This document shows positions 8,216 to 16,499 of a DNA stretch of 47,351 nucleotides, in pieces. Position 1 is the stretch's first letter; each line of letters begins with the position of its first letter. The stretch comes from Pseudomonadota bacterium (GTDB taxonomy: Bacteria; Pseudomonadota; Gammaproteobacteria; Burkholderiales; Gallionellaceae): contig JAJXTL010000003.1 of assembly GCA_021783855.1 (NCBI GenBank), positions 1 through 47,351 on the forward strand. Reading direction: 5' to 3'. A program made the translations under genes and the position numbers. Below the pieces are notes generated by a model. That model saw only the letters and a program-made list of their open reading frames with translations, was not told the DNA's origin and did no database searches.

Positions 8216-8548
8216 ATGTCGAAACCAAGCAAGGAAATCCTGCTGGAACAGGAGCGATTTGAACTCAAGCCAAAATCAGGTGGCGGGCTATTGAGTTATG
8301 AAGTCTGGGGGTATGTTGAAAATGACAAGTCCGTTGTGACCCGATACAACCTTGCTTACATCAATCATGCGATTTTCCGGGGCGATAATGGTCGGGTTCT
8401 CGGCTTCGACAACGCACACGACTATCATCATCGCCATTACATGGGAAAAGTTGAAGCGGTCGAATTTGTGAGTTTTGCCGCTACGCAGGAAAGATTCCAG
8501 CAGGAATGGCTGGATATTATAAACACGGCAAAAGGAAAGTCATTATGA
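8216..8548 (+). CDS. tumE: TumE-like toxin (DUF6516 family)
   Basis: A 110-residue protein that resembles the TumE/DUF6516 toxin family: FELKPKSGGGLLSYEVW near the start, then a basic middle containing YNLAYINHAIFRGDNGRVLGFDN and the histidine-rich HDYHHRHYMG motif, and a C-terminal FVSFAATQERFQQEW. The ATG at 8216 follows a CTGGAG ribosome site; the longer in-frame reading from 8144 has none. The stop overlaps the next start in ATGA, so the pair is translationally coupled. The toxic mechanism is not visible here. The module lies divergently beside dnaE. Confidence 0.7.
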   Translation: MSKPSKEILLEQERFELKPKSGGGLLSYEVWGYVENDKSVVTRYNLAYINHAIFRGDNGRVLGFDNAHDYHHRHYMGKVEAVEFVSFAATQERFQQEWLDIINTAKGKSL

Positions 8549-8922
8549 GCAAAATCGTGATTCGTACCGATGACGTGGCGGGTTTCTTCTCGCGCGCCAA
8601 GGAGGCTGCGCGAAAAGCCGATCAGGGCGAAGCGTTCGAAGGTCGGCTGACGCTATCGTTCGAGGACCCTCAACAAATGTTTAGCGTGCTGTCGGAAGCA
8701 CGCCGCCGCCTGATGCGGGAAGTCATGCAGGAACCCAGAACCATCAGCCAGTTATCCAGTCTGCTGCATCGAAACCGTTCCGCCATCACCAAGGATGTTG
8801 GACTGCTTGAAAAACTGGGGTTACTCGTTTCACAACGTCAAGCCAACCCGGCAGGACACGGCATCCAGAAGGTTGTACGTTCTGTCGCACCCAAAATCGA
8901 GATGGTCGCAACGCTGGGGTAA
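8545..8922 (+). CDS. tumA: TumA-like antitoxin, winged-helix HVO_A0114-type regulator
   Basis: A 125-residue DNA-binding protein whose start overlaps the toxin stop by 4 bp. The winged helix-turn-helix spans about residues 50-100: ARRRLMREVMQEPRTISQLS, then a recognition helix in LLHRNRSAITKDVGLLEKLG and a wing ending GIQKVV. This matches the MarR-like HVO_A0114 group paired with DUF6516 toxins. It probably binds the 8181-8207 palindrome and neutralises the toxin through the N-terminal region. The ATG at 8545 was chosen over 8506 because of the coupled overlap. Confidence 0.72.
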   Translation: MSKIVIRTDDVAGFFSRAKEAARKADQGEAFEGRLTLSFEDPQQMFSVLSEARRRLMREVMQEPRTISQLSSLLHRNRSAITKDVGLLEKLGLLVSQRQANPAGHGIQKVVRSVAPKIEMVATLG

Positions 8923-9144
8923 CTCTCATCTTCGTGCGTCAGTTATTTGTCGGGTAAAAGCTGACCCACGGCTACTACCCGCTACAAGTTACCCGCTACG
9001 AGCACCCATCTTTTCTGGGCGCCCCTGTTAAAATGCTGCTCACGTAAATATCTCCGGTTCTATAATGAAGTGCAGTGGGTAATGTGGAAACTTCAAAGTA
9101 AATAGTGCGATGAAATTATGTACGTTCCATATCACCCTCAACCC

Positions 9145-9450
9145 CTGTGCGCCGCCGAAGATAGCCAACAAACAGCGGTGCAGTTGGGCGAGGACTGTCT
9201 GAGCACGTGACCGCGTAGCGGATCGTGCGAGTTCCGCAGCCCCGCTGTTTTTTGGCTGTCAAGGGTACGCTGCCTGTCTGCTATCAGACAGGCAGGCGCG
9301 GCAAACCGGGGTCGCCTTCTTTTTAGTTACTTTTTGGCTGCGCCGAAACTACTGTTTTCTTGGCGAGCAAGAAAACGAAGTTTAGGCACGACAAAAGACC
9401 AAAAATATAATCCCTGCCAAAAAGTAACTAGCCGCCGGGCTACCCCCGGC
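9145..9450 (+). ncRNA. Structured intergenic repeat element, copy 1 (candidate RNA)
   Basis: About 306 bp with no coding frame that I believe. It begins CTGTGCGCCGCCGAAG and ends GCCGCCGGGCTACCCCCGGC, as does the copy at 16098-16380. Nested stems: 9161-9178 with 9242-9259 (16 of 18 pairs), GCCTGTCTG/CAGACAGGC at 9272-9293, a perfect 15-bp stem 9324-9338 with 9416-9430, and inside it GTTTTCTTG/CAAGAAAAC at 9354-9376. Conserved blocks include GCAGCCCCGCT and AAACCGGGGTCGCCTT. Strand and transcription are inferred. It could instead be a DNA-level mobile repeat. Confidence 0.5.
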
Positions 9451-9509
9451 AGAAGTAAGAAATTGCATTAGAGCACCCACTGCCAATCACATAGAGCCAT
9501 TTCCCCATC

Positions 9510-10727
9510 ATGCAGCCCACCCTGACCCCGCAACGCGAACGCTATTTGCTGCTGACTCTGTCCGGCATGCAGTTTTCCCACATCCTCGACTTCATGATCA
9601 TGATGCCGCTGGGACCGGTTCTGATGCATGAATTTGGCATCGGCACGCATCAGTTCGGCTTCCTGGTAGCGAGCTACAGTTTCAGCGCCGCACTGGCAGG
9701 GCTGCTTGCCTCCACCTTTGTCGATAAATTCGAGCGAAAACGTCTGCTGCTGACCGTATTCGCGCTGTTCGGTCTGGCGACACTGGCCTGCGGTCTGGCA
9801 CCCAGTTATGCCGCACTGTTAATTGCGCGCGGCTTGGCAGGTGCATTTGGCGGCATAGTGGGGGCGATGGTGCAGACACTGGTCGGCGATCTGATTCCGT
9901 TCGAGCGACGCGCCACCGCCAGCGGGGTCATCTCTGCCGCCTTCTCGTTATCCACCGTGGCCGGCGTGCCGCTCTCGCTCTGGCTGGCAAACCACTTCAG
10001 CTGGCCCGCCCCCTTCATCCTGATCGCCTGCACCACCGTGCTGTTCCTCATCATCGCGCTACGCTTCCTGCCGGACGTGCGACATCACCTGATGGTGGAG
10101 AAACGCGCGCACCCGTTCTCGGCGATGTTCGAGGTGCTGAGTGACGCCAACCATCTGCGTGCGCTGCTGTTTACCATGCTGATCCTGTTTTCCGGCTTCA
10201 CCGTGATCCCGTATATCACCGTTTATGCAGTATCCAACGTCGGCATCTCGCTGCACGACATCCCCTATGTTTATCTGGCAGGCGGGGCGGCCACGCTGAT
10301 CAGCTCGCGACTGATCGGACGCTGGGCGGATGCACGCGGCAAGGTGAAGGTCTATCGCATCATGGCCATATCCGCGATGCTGCCGCTATTCGCCGTCACA
10401 CAGATCGGCCATGCACCGCTGTGGGTATGGCTGACGTGCACCACTTTCTTCTTCATACTGGTCTCGGGGCGCATGATCCCGGCGATGGCGATCATCACCT
10501 CAGCCGCAAAGTCTCATCTGCGCGGCACCTTCATGTCGCTGAACGTCGCCATGCAGCAACTGGCCAGCGGCCTTGCAGCCACGCTGGCAGGCCTGATCAC
10601 CACGCAAAACGCGGCAGGACAAATGATCGGTTATGACAAGGTCGGCTATGTCGCCATCACTGCGAATATTCTGGCAATCGCGTTCGTCACACGCATCGTG
10701 ATGCACGACCAGACAGTAAAAAAATAA
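9510..10727 (+). CDS. MFS transporter
   Basis: A 405-residue major facilitator superfamily protein of about 12 membrane helices. It opens with LLLTLSGMQFSHILDFMIMMPLGPVL-type helix 1. The loop 2-3 signature is FVDKFERKRLL. Motif C-like GVISAAFSLSTVAGVPLS lies in helix 5, and an amphipathic loop is followed by six more helices from about residue 215. The nearest family flavour is the arabinose-efflux/drug:H+ antiporter group, but no substrate can be assigned. It stands alone: the structured repeat precedes it and a repeat hairpin follows. Confidence 0.88.
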   Translation: MQPTLTPQRERYLLLTLSGMQFSHILDFMIMMPLGPVLMHEFGIGTHQFGFLVASYSFSAALAGLLASTFVDKFERKRLLLTVFALFGLATLACGLAPSYAALLIARGLAGAFGGIVGAMVQTLVGDLIPFERRATASGVISAAFSLSTVAGVPLSLWLANHFSWPAPFILIACTTVLFLIIALRFLPDVRHHLMVEKRAHPFSAMFEVLSDANHLRALLFTMLILFSGFTVIPYITVYAVSNVGISLHDIPYVYLAGGAATLISSRLIGRWADARGKVKVYRIMAISAMLPLFAVTQIGHAPLWVWLTCTTFFFILVSGRMIPAMAIITSAAKSHLRGTFMSLNVAMQQLASGLAATLAGLITTQNAAGQMIGYDKVGYVAITANILAIAFVTRIVMHDQTVKK

Positions 10728-10739
10728 AGCTATGTCACC

Positions 10740-10823
10740 GTTCTCTCGTTCCCGCGCGCTTCTTGGGAACGTCAATCAGCGCGCCGCGCCAGAACTACAC
10801 TCCCAACGCGTGAGAGCGAGAAC
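10740..10823. repeat. Palindromic repeat after the MFS gene
   Basis: CGTTCCC (10747-10753) and GGGAACG (10765-10771) form a hairpin. The outer segments GTTCTCTCG and GAGCGAGAAC (ending at 10823) are partly inverted copies of each other. This resembles common dispersed GTTCTC...GAGAAC repeats and may double as a terminator between the convergent MFS and gloA genes. Confidence 0.45.
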
Positions 10824-10858
10824 AAACACGGGCAACAAGCATTAGTGCAGCTCCCGGG

Positions 10859-11248
10859 TTACTGCGCTTTTTTTTGTATGAACTCGATCTTGTAGCCGTC
10901 CGGATCGGCTACGAAGGCAAGTATGGTGGTGCCATGCTGCATGGGGCCCGCTTCATTGATCACCCTGCCGCCTTTCTGCCTGACCATCTCACAGGCATTG
11001 GCCGCATCATCGACCTCAATGGCGATATGCCCGTAAGCGGTACCCAGATCGTATTGATCAACACCCCAGTTGTAAGTGAGCTCCAGCACAGCGCCGTCCT
11101 TTTCATCCTGATACCCTACAAATGCCAGCGTGAATTTCCCTCCCGGATAATCATTACGCCTCAATAATTTCATGCCGAGTACATCGACATAAAAGGCAAT
11201 GGAGCGTTCCAGATCCGTAACCCTTAGCATGGTATGCAATATGCGCAT
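10859..11248 (-). CDS. gloA: Lactoylglutathione lyase (glyoxalase I)
   Basis: A 129-residue protein matching the bacterial Ni2+-type glyoxalase I in length. All four metal ligands expected for the family are present: His5 ([10 protein letters not shown]), Glu56 (VLELTYNWG), His74 ([10 protein letters not shown]) and Glu122 (YKIEFIQ). It isomerises the methylglyoxal-glutathione hemithioacetal to S-lactoylglutathione in the cytoplasm, the first step of methylglyoxal detoxification. It is convergent with the MFS gene and divergent from the chemoreceptor gene. Confidence 0.96.
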   Translation of the reverse strand: MRILHTMLRVTDLERSIAFYVDVLGMKLLRRNDYPGGKFTLAFVGYQDEKDGAVLELTYNWGVDQYDLGTAYGHIAIEVDDAANACEMVRQKGGRVINEAGPMQHGTTILAFVADPDGYKIEFIQKKAQ

Positions 11249-11459
11249 CAGTCTCTCCCGAATAATTATTTAGAACCGGCATGGTAAAACAAAACAGCAG
11301 TTTCTGCGGCAATAATCCCGATAAAGCGATATCGGGGAAAATTCATATCCTATTCGCCCGATTGAATAAGCCGGCAACAGGTAAACTGGTAAAGAATTTT
11401 TTCCCGGTCGGTTATGCTGTACATCATTTGCCGACAATAAATAAATCAGGAGGCGTTCA

Positions 11460-13091
11460 ATGGGCAATTGGTTTCTTTCTCTGAGTATCCGCTGGAAGCT
11501 GCAATTTGGCTTCTTCCTGGTGACCATGGTCACCACGGTATACAACCGCATCCTCGCTTCTCATGAGCTTGGGAAAATGGTCGAAATTGCCCGCAGCAGC
11601 GGTGTCAGCGCTCAAATCGTCAGCCAGCTCGAAGCCAACCACAGCGCCTACATTTTCAATTCGTTCTGGGAGTCGGGCCTTGAGTTTGCGCTCCAGTTCT
11701 TTCTCATCGGCATCGTCGCCGGTTTGTTCGTCAGACCGATTCAGACATTGTGCATCGCGCTGAAGGCTGTGGTGCAGGGTGATTTGACCCGTGAGGTTAA
11801 GGTTGGCTCGCGTGACGAGATAGGCATGCTGGAGGAGAATTTCAACGAGGTATTGAACAAGCTCAACCACATCATGCGTGAGGTTGATGCAAGCGGTCGT
11901 GAAATGGAGCAATCCGCCTTCCAAATCGCCAAAATTTCGCACGAAATCGCCGAGGTCGGTCGTAGTGAGCAGAGCCGCTCGGCTGAGGTCAGCATGGTTA
12001 CCGAGCAACTGCATCACATCTCGGAGAACGTGCAAACGCAGGCGATGGGTGCAACAGGCCGCGCCCGGCAGACCGAAGAACGGGCACGAGAGGGCATCCG
12101 CATGGTGCAAAAAAACATCTCTGAAATGGAAGGAACCACCCAGGAGGTGAATCAGGCTGCCCGGAAAATTTTCGAACTGGCGCAATCAGCCGAAAAAATA
12201 CACGAGATCATCAACGCCATTCAGACCATCGCCAAGCAGACCGACCTGCTGGCTCTGAATGCCGCCATTGAGGCCGCACGGGCAGGCGAGCAGGGACGCG
12301 GATTCGCCGTGGTCGCAGATGAGGTACGCAAATTGGCGGAAGGAACAACGCGTTCTGCCAGCGAGGTATCGGAAATTATCGGGCAGTTAAGCGGCAGAAT
12401 AGAACAGGTAACCGATTCCATGAATGTGGTGGTGGGCAAGGTGCACGAGAATCAGCGCGTGGCGGGCGAAACCGCTGCGGTGATTGAGCATATGGCAGAC
12501 GAGATTGCCCAGACCGCGAGTGCCAACGACGGCATCTCTTCAGCCAGCGGCGAGCAGATAAAAAATGTCAGCCTGCTTCAGGAAAGGTTGGCCCACCTGT
12601 TTGCCACCTTGAGCGAAAGCTCAGCCAAGGTGGAAACAACCGCCACCATCGGCGATAGCCTGCACATGGTGACCGGCAAGCTCAACCAACTGATGTCAGG
12701 ATTTACCTTCGAAAGTAAAAACGTCATCGAGCCTGCGCAGAACGAGAGGCGCACCTACCCGCGCGCCACCAACAGACTGCTGGTAACAGCGATGCAAGGC
12801 GGCAAAACATTTGAATGTTCCAGCCTTGATTTCAGCCTGGCCGGAATGCGGTTGATGCTGACCAACAAGCTCGACGATGCGCAACCGGTTGAGCTGGCGG
12901 TCTGTCTGCCTCAAAATGACTTGAATCAATACGAAAAGCAGGAGCCGCTCAAGTTGCGCGGGCGGATCAGTTGGCAGCGTGTGGAAAGTGGCAAGCCTCA
13001 ATGTGGCATTGCTTTCGAAAATCTGTCAGAAGCGTCGAACCGCAAGCTGCGCGAGAGCTTTCAGTATTTCCATAAGACACCGGAGTTCTGA
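11460..13091 (+). CDS. Methyl-accepting chemotaxis-type receptor with C-terminal PilZ domain
   Basis: A 543-residue signalling protein. A first membrane helix lies near residues 13-30, a very short periplasmic segment (about 45 residues) follows, and a second helix lies near 75-95. A HAMP linker and a long coiled coil come next. The conserved receptor hairpin tip ([25 protein letters not shown]) falls near residues 249-275. From about residue 428 a PilZ domain follows, with the c-di-GMP motifs ERRTYPR (RxxxR) and DFSLAGM (D/NxSxxG). This would let c-di-GMP act directly on a chemosensory signal. A strong AGGAGG ribosome site precedes the ATG. A CCCGATA/TATCGGG hairpin lies upstream at 11317-11336. 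Confidence 0.92.
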   Translation: MGNWFLSLSIRWKLQFGFFLVTMVTTVYNRILASHELGKMVEIARSSGVSAQIVSQLEANHSAYIFNSFWESGLEFALQFFLIGIVAGLFVRPIQTLCIALKAVVQGDLTREVKVGSRDEIGMLEENFNEVLNKLNHIMREVDASGREMEQSAFQIAKISHEIAEVGRSEQSRSAEVSMVTEQLHHISENVQTQAMGATGRARQTEERAREGIRMVQKNISEMEGTTQEVNQAARKIFELAQSAEKIHEIINAIQTIAKQTDLLALNAAIEAARAGEQGRGFAVVADEVRKLAEGTTRSASEVSEIIGQLSGRIEQVTDSMNVVVGKVHENQRVAGETAAVIEHMADEIAQTASANDGISSASGEQIKNVSLLQERLAHLFATLSESSAKVETTATIGDSLHMVTGKLNQLMSGFTFESKNVIEPAQNERRTYPRATNRLLVTAMQGGKTFECSSLDFSLAGMRLMLTNKLDDAQPVELAVCLPQNDLNQYEKQEPLKLRGRISWQRVESGKPQCGIAFENLSEASNRKLRESFQYFHKTPEF

Positions 13092-13166
13092 CAGCTGGAC
13101 TGTGCGCAGGCCGATGCTGTGCGGCATGCGCTGAAATCGATTGCAGATACGGCAGAACAGTGGGAC

Positions 13167-13240
13167 TGGAGCGGGTGAAGGGGATCGAACCCTCGTATGC
13201 AGCTTGGGAAGCTGCCGTTCTACCATTGAACTACACCCGC
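13167..13240 (-). tRNA. tRNA-Gly (anticodon CCC)
   Basis: Read on the minus strand, the sequence folds as a cloverleaf. The acceptor stem is GCGGGTG/CACCCGC, the D arm contains GTTCAATGGTAGAAC, the anticodon arm is GCAGC-TTCCCAA-GCTGC (anticodon CCC), and the T arm includes GGTTCGATCC. The discriminator U and a genome-encoded CCA (13167-13169 as TGG on the plus strand) are present. It decodes GGG. Confidence 0.96.
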
Positions 13241-13284
13241 GTGTTAGCATTGCTATTTTACCGCAACCGAAGGACAAATTGATA

Positions 13285-13488
13285 GTGATTACTGTCTACG
13301 TGAATGGCGCAATGCGCCAACTGACCGCTTCTTGCAGCGTCGCAGCACTGATAGCAGAGCTGGGCTACACCGGTAAACGCATCGCACTCGAATGCAACGG
13401 CGACATTGTGCCGCGCAGCCTGTATACCGAAAAAATTTTAAATAACGGCGACAAGCTGGAAATCGTCGTCGCGGTGGGCGGGGGCTAA
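13285..13488 (+). CDS. thiS: Sulfur carrier protein ThiS
   Basis: A 67-residue ubiquitin-fold protein ending in the obligatory Gly-Gly tail (VVAVGGG). The C-terminus is adenylylated by ThiF or a homologue and converted to a thiocarboxylate that gives sulfur to ThiG for the thiamine thiazole ring. The GTG at 13285 gives the normal length (ITVYVNG) and sits 10 bases after AAGGA; a TTG at 13279 is the alternative. Longer in-frame extensions run back through the tRNA and are not real. thiG follows directly. Confidence 0.92.
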   Translation: MITVYVNGAMRQLTASCSVAALIAELGYTGKRIALECNGDIVPRSLYTEKILNNGDKLEIVVAVGGG

Positions 13489-13530
13489 TTGAAAATGGAT
13501 AAATCACAATTGAAACCGAAAGAAAATAAC

Positions 13531-14325
13531 ATGAACGACCCGCTCATCATCGCAGGAAAAAGCTATTCATCGAGGCTGCTGGTCGGCACCGGAAAATACA
13601 AGGACTTTGCCGAGACCCGCGCGGCGCTGGATGCCAGCGGCTGCGAGATCGTCACCGTGGCGATCCGCCGCACCAATCTGGGCCAGAACCCGAACGAACC
13701 GTCCTTGCTGGACGCCGTGCCGCCGTCAAAATTCACCTATTTGCCCAACACCGCGGGTTGTTACAGCGCGGAAGATGCGGTGCGCACCTTACGTCTGGCG
13801 CGCGAACTGCTGGACGGGCATACGCTCGTCAAGCTGGAAGTACTGGGCGATCCGCAATCTTTATATCCCAACGTGATCGAGACACTCGCCGCCGCCAAAA
13901 CGCTGGTAGCGGAAGGATTTCAGGTAATGGTCTATACCTCCGACGATCCCATCGTGGCACGCCAACTGGAAGACATCGGCTGCGTGGCGATCATGCCGTT
14001 AGCCTCGCTGATCGGCTCCGGCATGGGCATCCTCAATCCGTGGAATCTGCAACTCATCATGGATCGCGTAAGCGTCCCTGTGATCGTCGATGCCGGCGTG
14101 GGCACGGCGTCCGATGCCGCAATCGCGATGGAGCTGGGTTGCGCGGGGGTACTGATGAATACGGCGATTGCCGGTGCGCAGAATCCGGTGCTGATGGCCT
14201 CAGCAATGAAGAAAGCAACCGAAGCCGGGCGCGAAGCATTTCTCGCCGGACGCATGCCGAAAAAACTCTACAGCGCCAGCCCCAGCTCACCGACCACCGG
14301 CATCATCGCGTCGGTACGCAGCTAA
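13531..14325 (+). CDS. thiG: Thiazole synthase ThiG
   Basis: A 264-residue TIM-barrel enzyme that condenses 1-deoxyxylulose 5-phosphate, dehydroglycine and the ThiS thiocarboxylate into the thiamine thiazole. Family motifs are present: [10 protein letters not shown] near the start, the Schiff-base lysine in LVKLEVLGD, and the phosphate-binding [12 protein letters not shown] and [11 protein letters not shown]. The ATG at 13531 gives the standard start [10 protein letters not shown]; an in-frame ATG at 13495 and a TTG at 13489 add a non-conserved lead. It is co-transcribed with thiS. Confidence 0.96.
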   Translation: MNDPLIIAGKSYSSRLLVGTGKYKDFAETRAALDASGCEIVTVAIRRTNLGQNPNEPSLLDAVPPSKFTYLPNTAGCYSAEDAVRTLRLARELLDGHTLVKLEVLGDPQSLYPNVIETLAAAKTLVAEGFQVMVYTSDDPIVARQLEDIGCVAIMPLASLIGSGMGILNPWNLQLIMDRVSVPVIVDAGVGTASDAAIAMELGCAGVLMNTAIAGAQNPVLMASAMKKATEAGREAFLAGRMPKKLYSASPSSPTTGIIASVRS

Positions 14326-14326
14326 A

Positions 14327-14392
14327 CTCCCCCTCTCCTGCCCTGCCGGGCACCCTCTCCCACTTGCGGGAGAGGGGATGTGGAGAGGGCAA
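14327..14392. repeat. REP-like palindromic repeat between thiG and trmB
   Basis: The segment CCCCCTCTCC...GGGAGAGGGG forms an imperfect palindrome around CCACTTGCGGGAG, typical of the dispersed CCCTCTCCC/GGGAGAGGG repeats of proteobacteria. Related DNA, CCCTCACCTCAATCCT, occurs twice just downstream (14444-14459 and 14547-14562) inside the trmB reading frame. Confidence 0.6.
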
Positions 14393-14408
14393 CTATAAAA
14401 TAATCGCC

Positions 14409-15323
14409 ATGACCGACGACATCACCCACAAGCAAGCTTGTTTCCCTCACCTCAATCCTGATGAAACAACTAGCCATTCGACTAAGGCATCAGAAAACGA
14501 TGCCCAAGTCGCTGGTTATCTCCCGGAGGGAGAAGAAGCAATTATACCCTCACCTCAATCCTCTCCCGTAAACGGGAGCGAAAACGAACGAGAAAATCAC
14601 TTGTTGATCCCTGAATCGCTACGCGAATCTCAAGTTAATCGCCATATCCGCAGCTTCGTATTAAGACAGGGACGCGTCACCGTTGCCCAGCAGCGCGCCG
14701 TTGACAACCTGCAACCGGTTTTCGGCATTGCTTATGCCGCGCAGCCGTTAGACCTTGAACAGGCCTTTGGTCGCACGGCGCCGAAAATTCTGGAAATCGG
14801 CTTTGGCATGGGCGACAGTACCGCGACGATTGCCAAAGACCACCCCGAGAACGATTACCTGTGCCTGGAAGTACACACACCGGGGGTCGGCAACCTGCTC
14901 AAGGTAATGGGCGAACAGGACATCACCAACATCCGCATCATCCAGCACGATGCGGTGGAAGTGCTGCGCGATATGATAGGTGACAATACGCTGGACGGCG
15001 TGCACATCTTCTTTCCCGATCCCTGGCACAAGGCGCGCCACAACAAGCGCCGCCTGATCCAGGCGCCGTTCATCGAAAAGCTGATGCAAAAACTCAAACC
15101 AGCCTGCCCTGAGCTTGGTCGAAGGGGCGCTTATGTCCACGTTGCGACCGACTGGCAGGATTATGCCGAGCAGGTGCTGGCCGTATTAAGCGCCGAGCCG
15201 TTGCTTGAAAATACCGCAACCGATTATGCCCCGCGTCCCGATTATCGCCCGCTGACCAAGTTCGAGAAGCGCGGCATCAATCTGGGGCATGGCGTGTGGG
15301 ATCTGGTGTTCCGCAGAAAATAG
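14409..15323 (+). CDS. trmB: tRNA (guanine-N7-)-methyltransferase
   Basis: A 304-residue enzyme that methylates N7 of G46 in tRNA. The SAM-binding segment [15 protein letters not shown] and the family motif [16 protein letters not shown] are intact, as is the C-terminal [12 protein letters not shown]. Two oddities. First, about 65 N-terminal residues before PESLRESQV are not family-like and are encoded by REP-type repeat DNA; a TTG at 14601 would give a normal-length protein. Second, eight or so residues (ACPELGRRG) are inserted before AYVHVATDW by a copy of a dispersed palindromic repeat (15103-15126). The gene lies downstream of thiG and ends at a 20-bp repeat hairpin. Confidence 0.93.
   Translation: MTDDITHKQACFPHLNPDETTSHSTKASENDAQVAGYLPEGEEAIIPSPQSSPVNGSENERENHLLIPESLRESQVNRHIRSFVLRQGRVTVAQQRAVDNLQPVFGIAYAAQPLDLEQAFGRTAPKILEIGFGMGDSTATIAKDHPENDYLCLEVHTPGVGNLLKVMGEQDITNIRIIQHDAVEVLRDMIGDNTLDGVHIFFPDPWHKARHNKRRLIQAPFIEKLMQKLKPACPELGRRGAYVHVATDWQDYAEQVLAVLSAEPLLENTATDYAPRPDYRPLTKFEKRGINLGHGVWDLVFRRK
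15103..15126. repeat. Dispersed palindromic repeat in frame inside trmB
   Basis: CCTGCCCTGAGCTTG plus GTCGAAGGG is the reverse complement, with one extra base, of the repeat found twice in hemW (17998-18041). It encodes the [13 protein letters not shown] insert between LKP and the conserved strand YVHVATDW. The frame is kept. Confidence 0.75.
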
Positions 15324-15326
15324 CCT

Positions 15327-15346
15327 GCCGGGGGTAGCCCGGCGGC
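15327..15346 (+). terminator. Hairpin after trmB, shared with the structured repeat ends
   Basis: GCCGGGGGTAGCCCGGCGGC lies 3 bp after the trmB stop. It is the exact reverse complement of the 20-nt 3' end of both structured repeat copies (9431-9450 and 16361-16380). GCCGGG/CCCGGC can pair. It is probably a residual end of that element serving as a terminator-like hairpin. Confidence 0.5.
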
Positions 15347-15366
15347 AGATTCAACGAGCGCTTCAA

Positions 15367-15485
15367 CATCCGCAGGTCGGGTTCACCCTAAAGGGTACGA
15401 GAGCCCGCCAGTGCGTAACCCGACAAACAATGTTCAGAGGCGCAAAGATGTTGGGTTACGCGACGCTAACCCGACCTACAGAACT
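15367..15485. repeat. 119-bp intergenic repeat, copy A
   Basis: It begins CATCCGCAGGTCGGGTT and ends AACCCGACCTACAGAACT, with inverted GTCGGGTTA/TAACCCGAC blocks. The same-length copy B lies at 15719-15837, on the other side of the BFD-like gene. It belongs to the widespread TAGGTCGGGTTA-type intergenic repeats. Confidence 0.85.
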
Positions 15486-15512
15486 GCCCACAAAATCTGT
15501 AAAATAGCGCCC

Positions 15513-15710
15513 ATGAATACGAAACATGCTGATCCGTCCGATGAAGTCATGTGCCATTGCAGCGGCACCCGACGGAATAACATTAAAAACCTGTTCGAGC
15601 AGGGAATGGATATCGATGCCATTTCCAGATGGACGGGTGCGCTTTCCGGTTGTGGTGGTTGCGAATGGGATATTGCACAGTTTCTGAAGGATCTCACCGC
15701 CCGACCATAG
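15513..15710 (+). CDS. BFD-like [2Fe-2S]-binding protein
   Basis: A 65-residue protein with the cysteine pattern of the BFD-like [2Fe-2S] domain: CHCSGTRRNNI at the start (C-x-C), then CGGCEWDI (C-x2-C) about 30 residues later. The domain is that of bacterioferritin-associated ferredoxin, which reduces stored iron in bacterioferritin, and of related electron-transfer modules. No bacterioferritin gene is nearby. The ATG at 15513 starts the conserved region; upstream in-frame sequence comes from the repeat. The gene sits between two 119-bp direct repeats, so it could be lost or moved by recombination. Confidence 0.78.
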   Translation: MNTKHADPSDEVMCHCSGTRRNNIKNLFEQGMDIDAISRWTGALSGCGGCEWDIAQFLKDLTARP

Positions 15711-15718
15711 CCTGCAAG

Positions 15719-15837
15719 CATCCGTAGGTCGGGTTCACCCTAAAGGGTACGAGAGCCCGCGAGGGCGTAACCCGACAAACAATGTTCAGAGGCGCAAAGA
15801 TGTCGGGTTACGCGATGCTAACCCGACCTACAGAACT
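15719..15837. repeat. 119-bp intergenic repeat, copy B
   Basis: Same length as copy A and nearly identical to it. It is followed by ACTCCGTGGCGGATGAG, a tag that also follows copy D. Confidence 0.85.
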
Positions 15838-15853
15838 ACTCCGTGGCGGATGA

Positions 15854-15897
15854 GCAAAGATGTCGGGTTACGCAATGCTAACCCGACCTACAGAACT
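15854..15897. repeat. 119-bp repeat family, partial copy C (last 44 bp)
   Basis: It starts GCAAAGATGTCGGGTTACGC and ends with the common ACAGAACT, so it is the 3' part of the unit only. Confidence 0.8.
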
Positions 15898-15902
15898 GCA
15901 AG

Positions 15903-16003
15903 CATCCGTAGGTCGGGTTAGCCCGCGAGGGCGTAACCCGACAAACAATGTTCAGAGGCGCAAAGATGTCGGGTTACGCGATGCTAACCCGACCTACAGA
16001 ACT
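15903..16003. repeat. 119-bp repeat family, copy D (18-bp internal deletion)
   Basis: A 101-bp version lacking the CACCCTAAAGGGTACGAG segment of copies A and B. It is followed by the same CTCCGTGGCGGATGAG tag as copy B, which suggests a segmental tandem duplication of repeat plus tag. Confidence 0.85.
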
Positions 16004-16097
16004 ACTCCGTGGCGGATGAGGGGATTGGGGGTGACAGGCTCAAAAACACCTCCATCATTTATTTTCAGCAGCACACTATGAGCATAAACCTCATCCA

Positions 16098-16380
16098 CTG
16101 TGCGCCGCCGAAGGTAGTCCGTAAAAAAGTGGTGGGGTTAGGCGAAAACATGCTGCTTCGCAGTGAGAAGCAGCAGTTTCGGCGAATATAACAATATAGA
16201 ATATGGCTGAGCCAACACTGTCCGAGTCCCGAGCGTAGCGAGGTCGAGTTGCGCAGCCCCGCTTGTTTACGGACTATTCAAGGGAACGCCGAAGGCGCGG
16301 GAAACCGGGGTCGCCTTTTCTTTGGTTCCTTTCTTTGGGCGACGCAAAAGAAAGGAACCTGCCGCCGGGCTACCCCCGGC
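16098..16380 (+). ncRNA. Structured intergenic repeat element, copy 2 (candidate RNA)
   Basis: It shares with copy 1 the start CTGTGCGCCGCCGAAG, the core GCAGCCCCGCT, CAAGGG, AAACCGGGGTCGCCTT and the 20-nt end. Its stems differ in sequence but pair at equivalent places: TAGTCCGTAAA (16115-16125) with TTTACGGACTA (16266-16276), CGCC/GGCG (16287-16297), and GGTTCCTTTCTTT (16324-16336) with AAAGAAAGGAACC (16347-16359). Compensatory change of this kind supports a conserved fold. Transcription is not shown. Confidence 0.5.
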
Positions 16381-16499
16381 ACTTGAGTCTCGCCAAGGAT
16401 TCGGCTTCTTCATGCTAGAAGTGAACAAAGGTATGAATCGCCATGTTTGCTACCGCTAACGTGCGCGACGAAAGCGCGTACCGCTTGAGCGTAATGTTT

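Noticed and set aside
13758..14408. Extension of the trmB frame upstream through thiG
   Set aside because: It lies wholly within thiG in another frame and has no domain; the ATG at 14409 is the first credible start.
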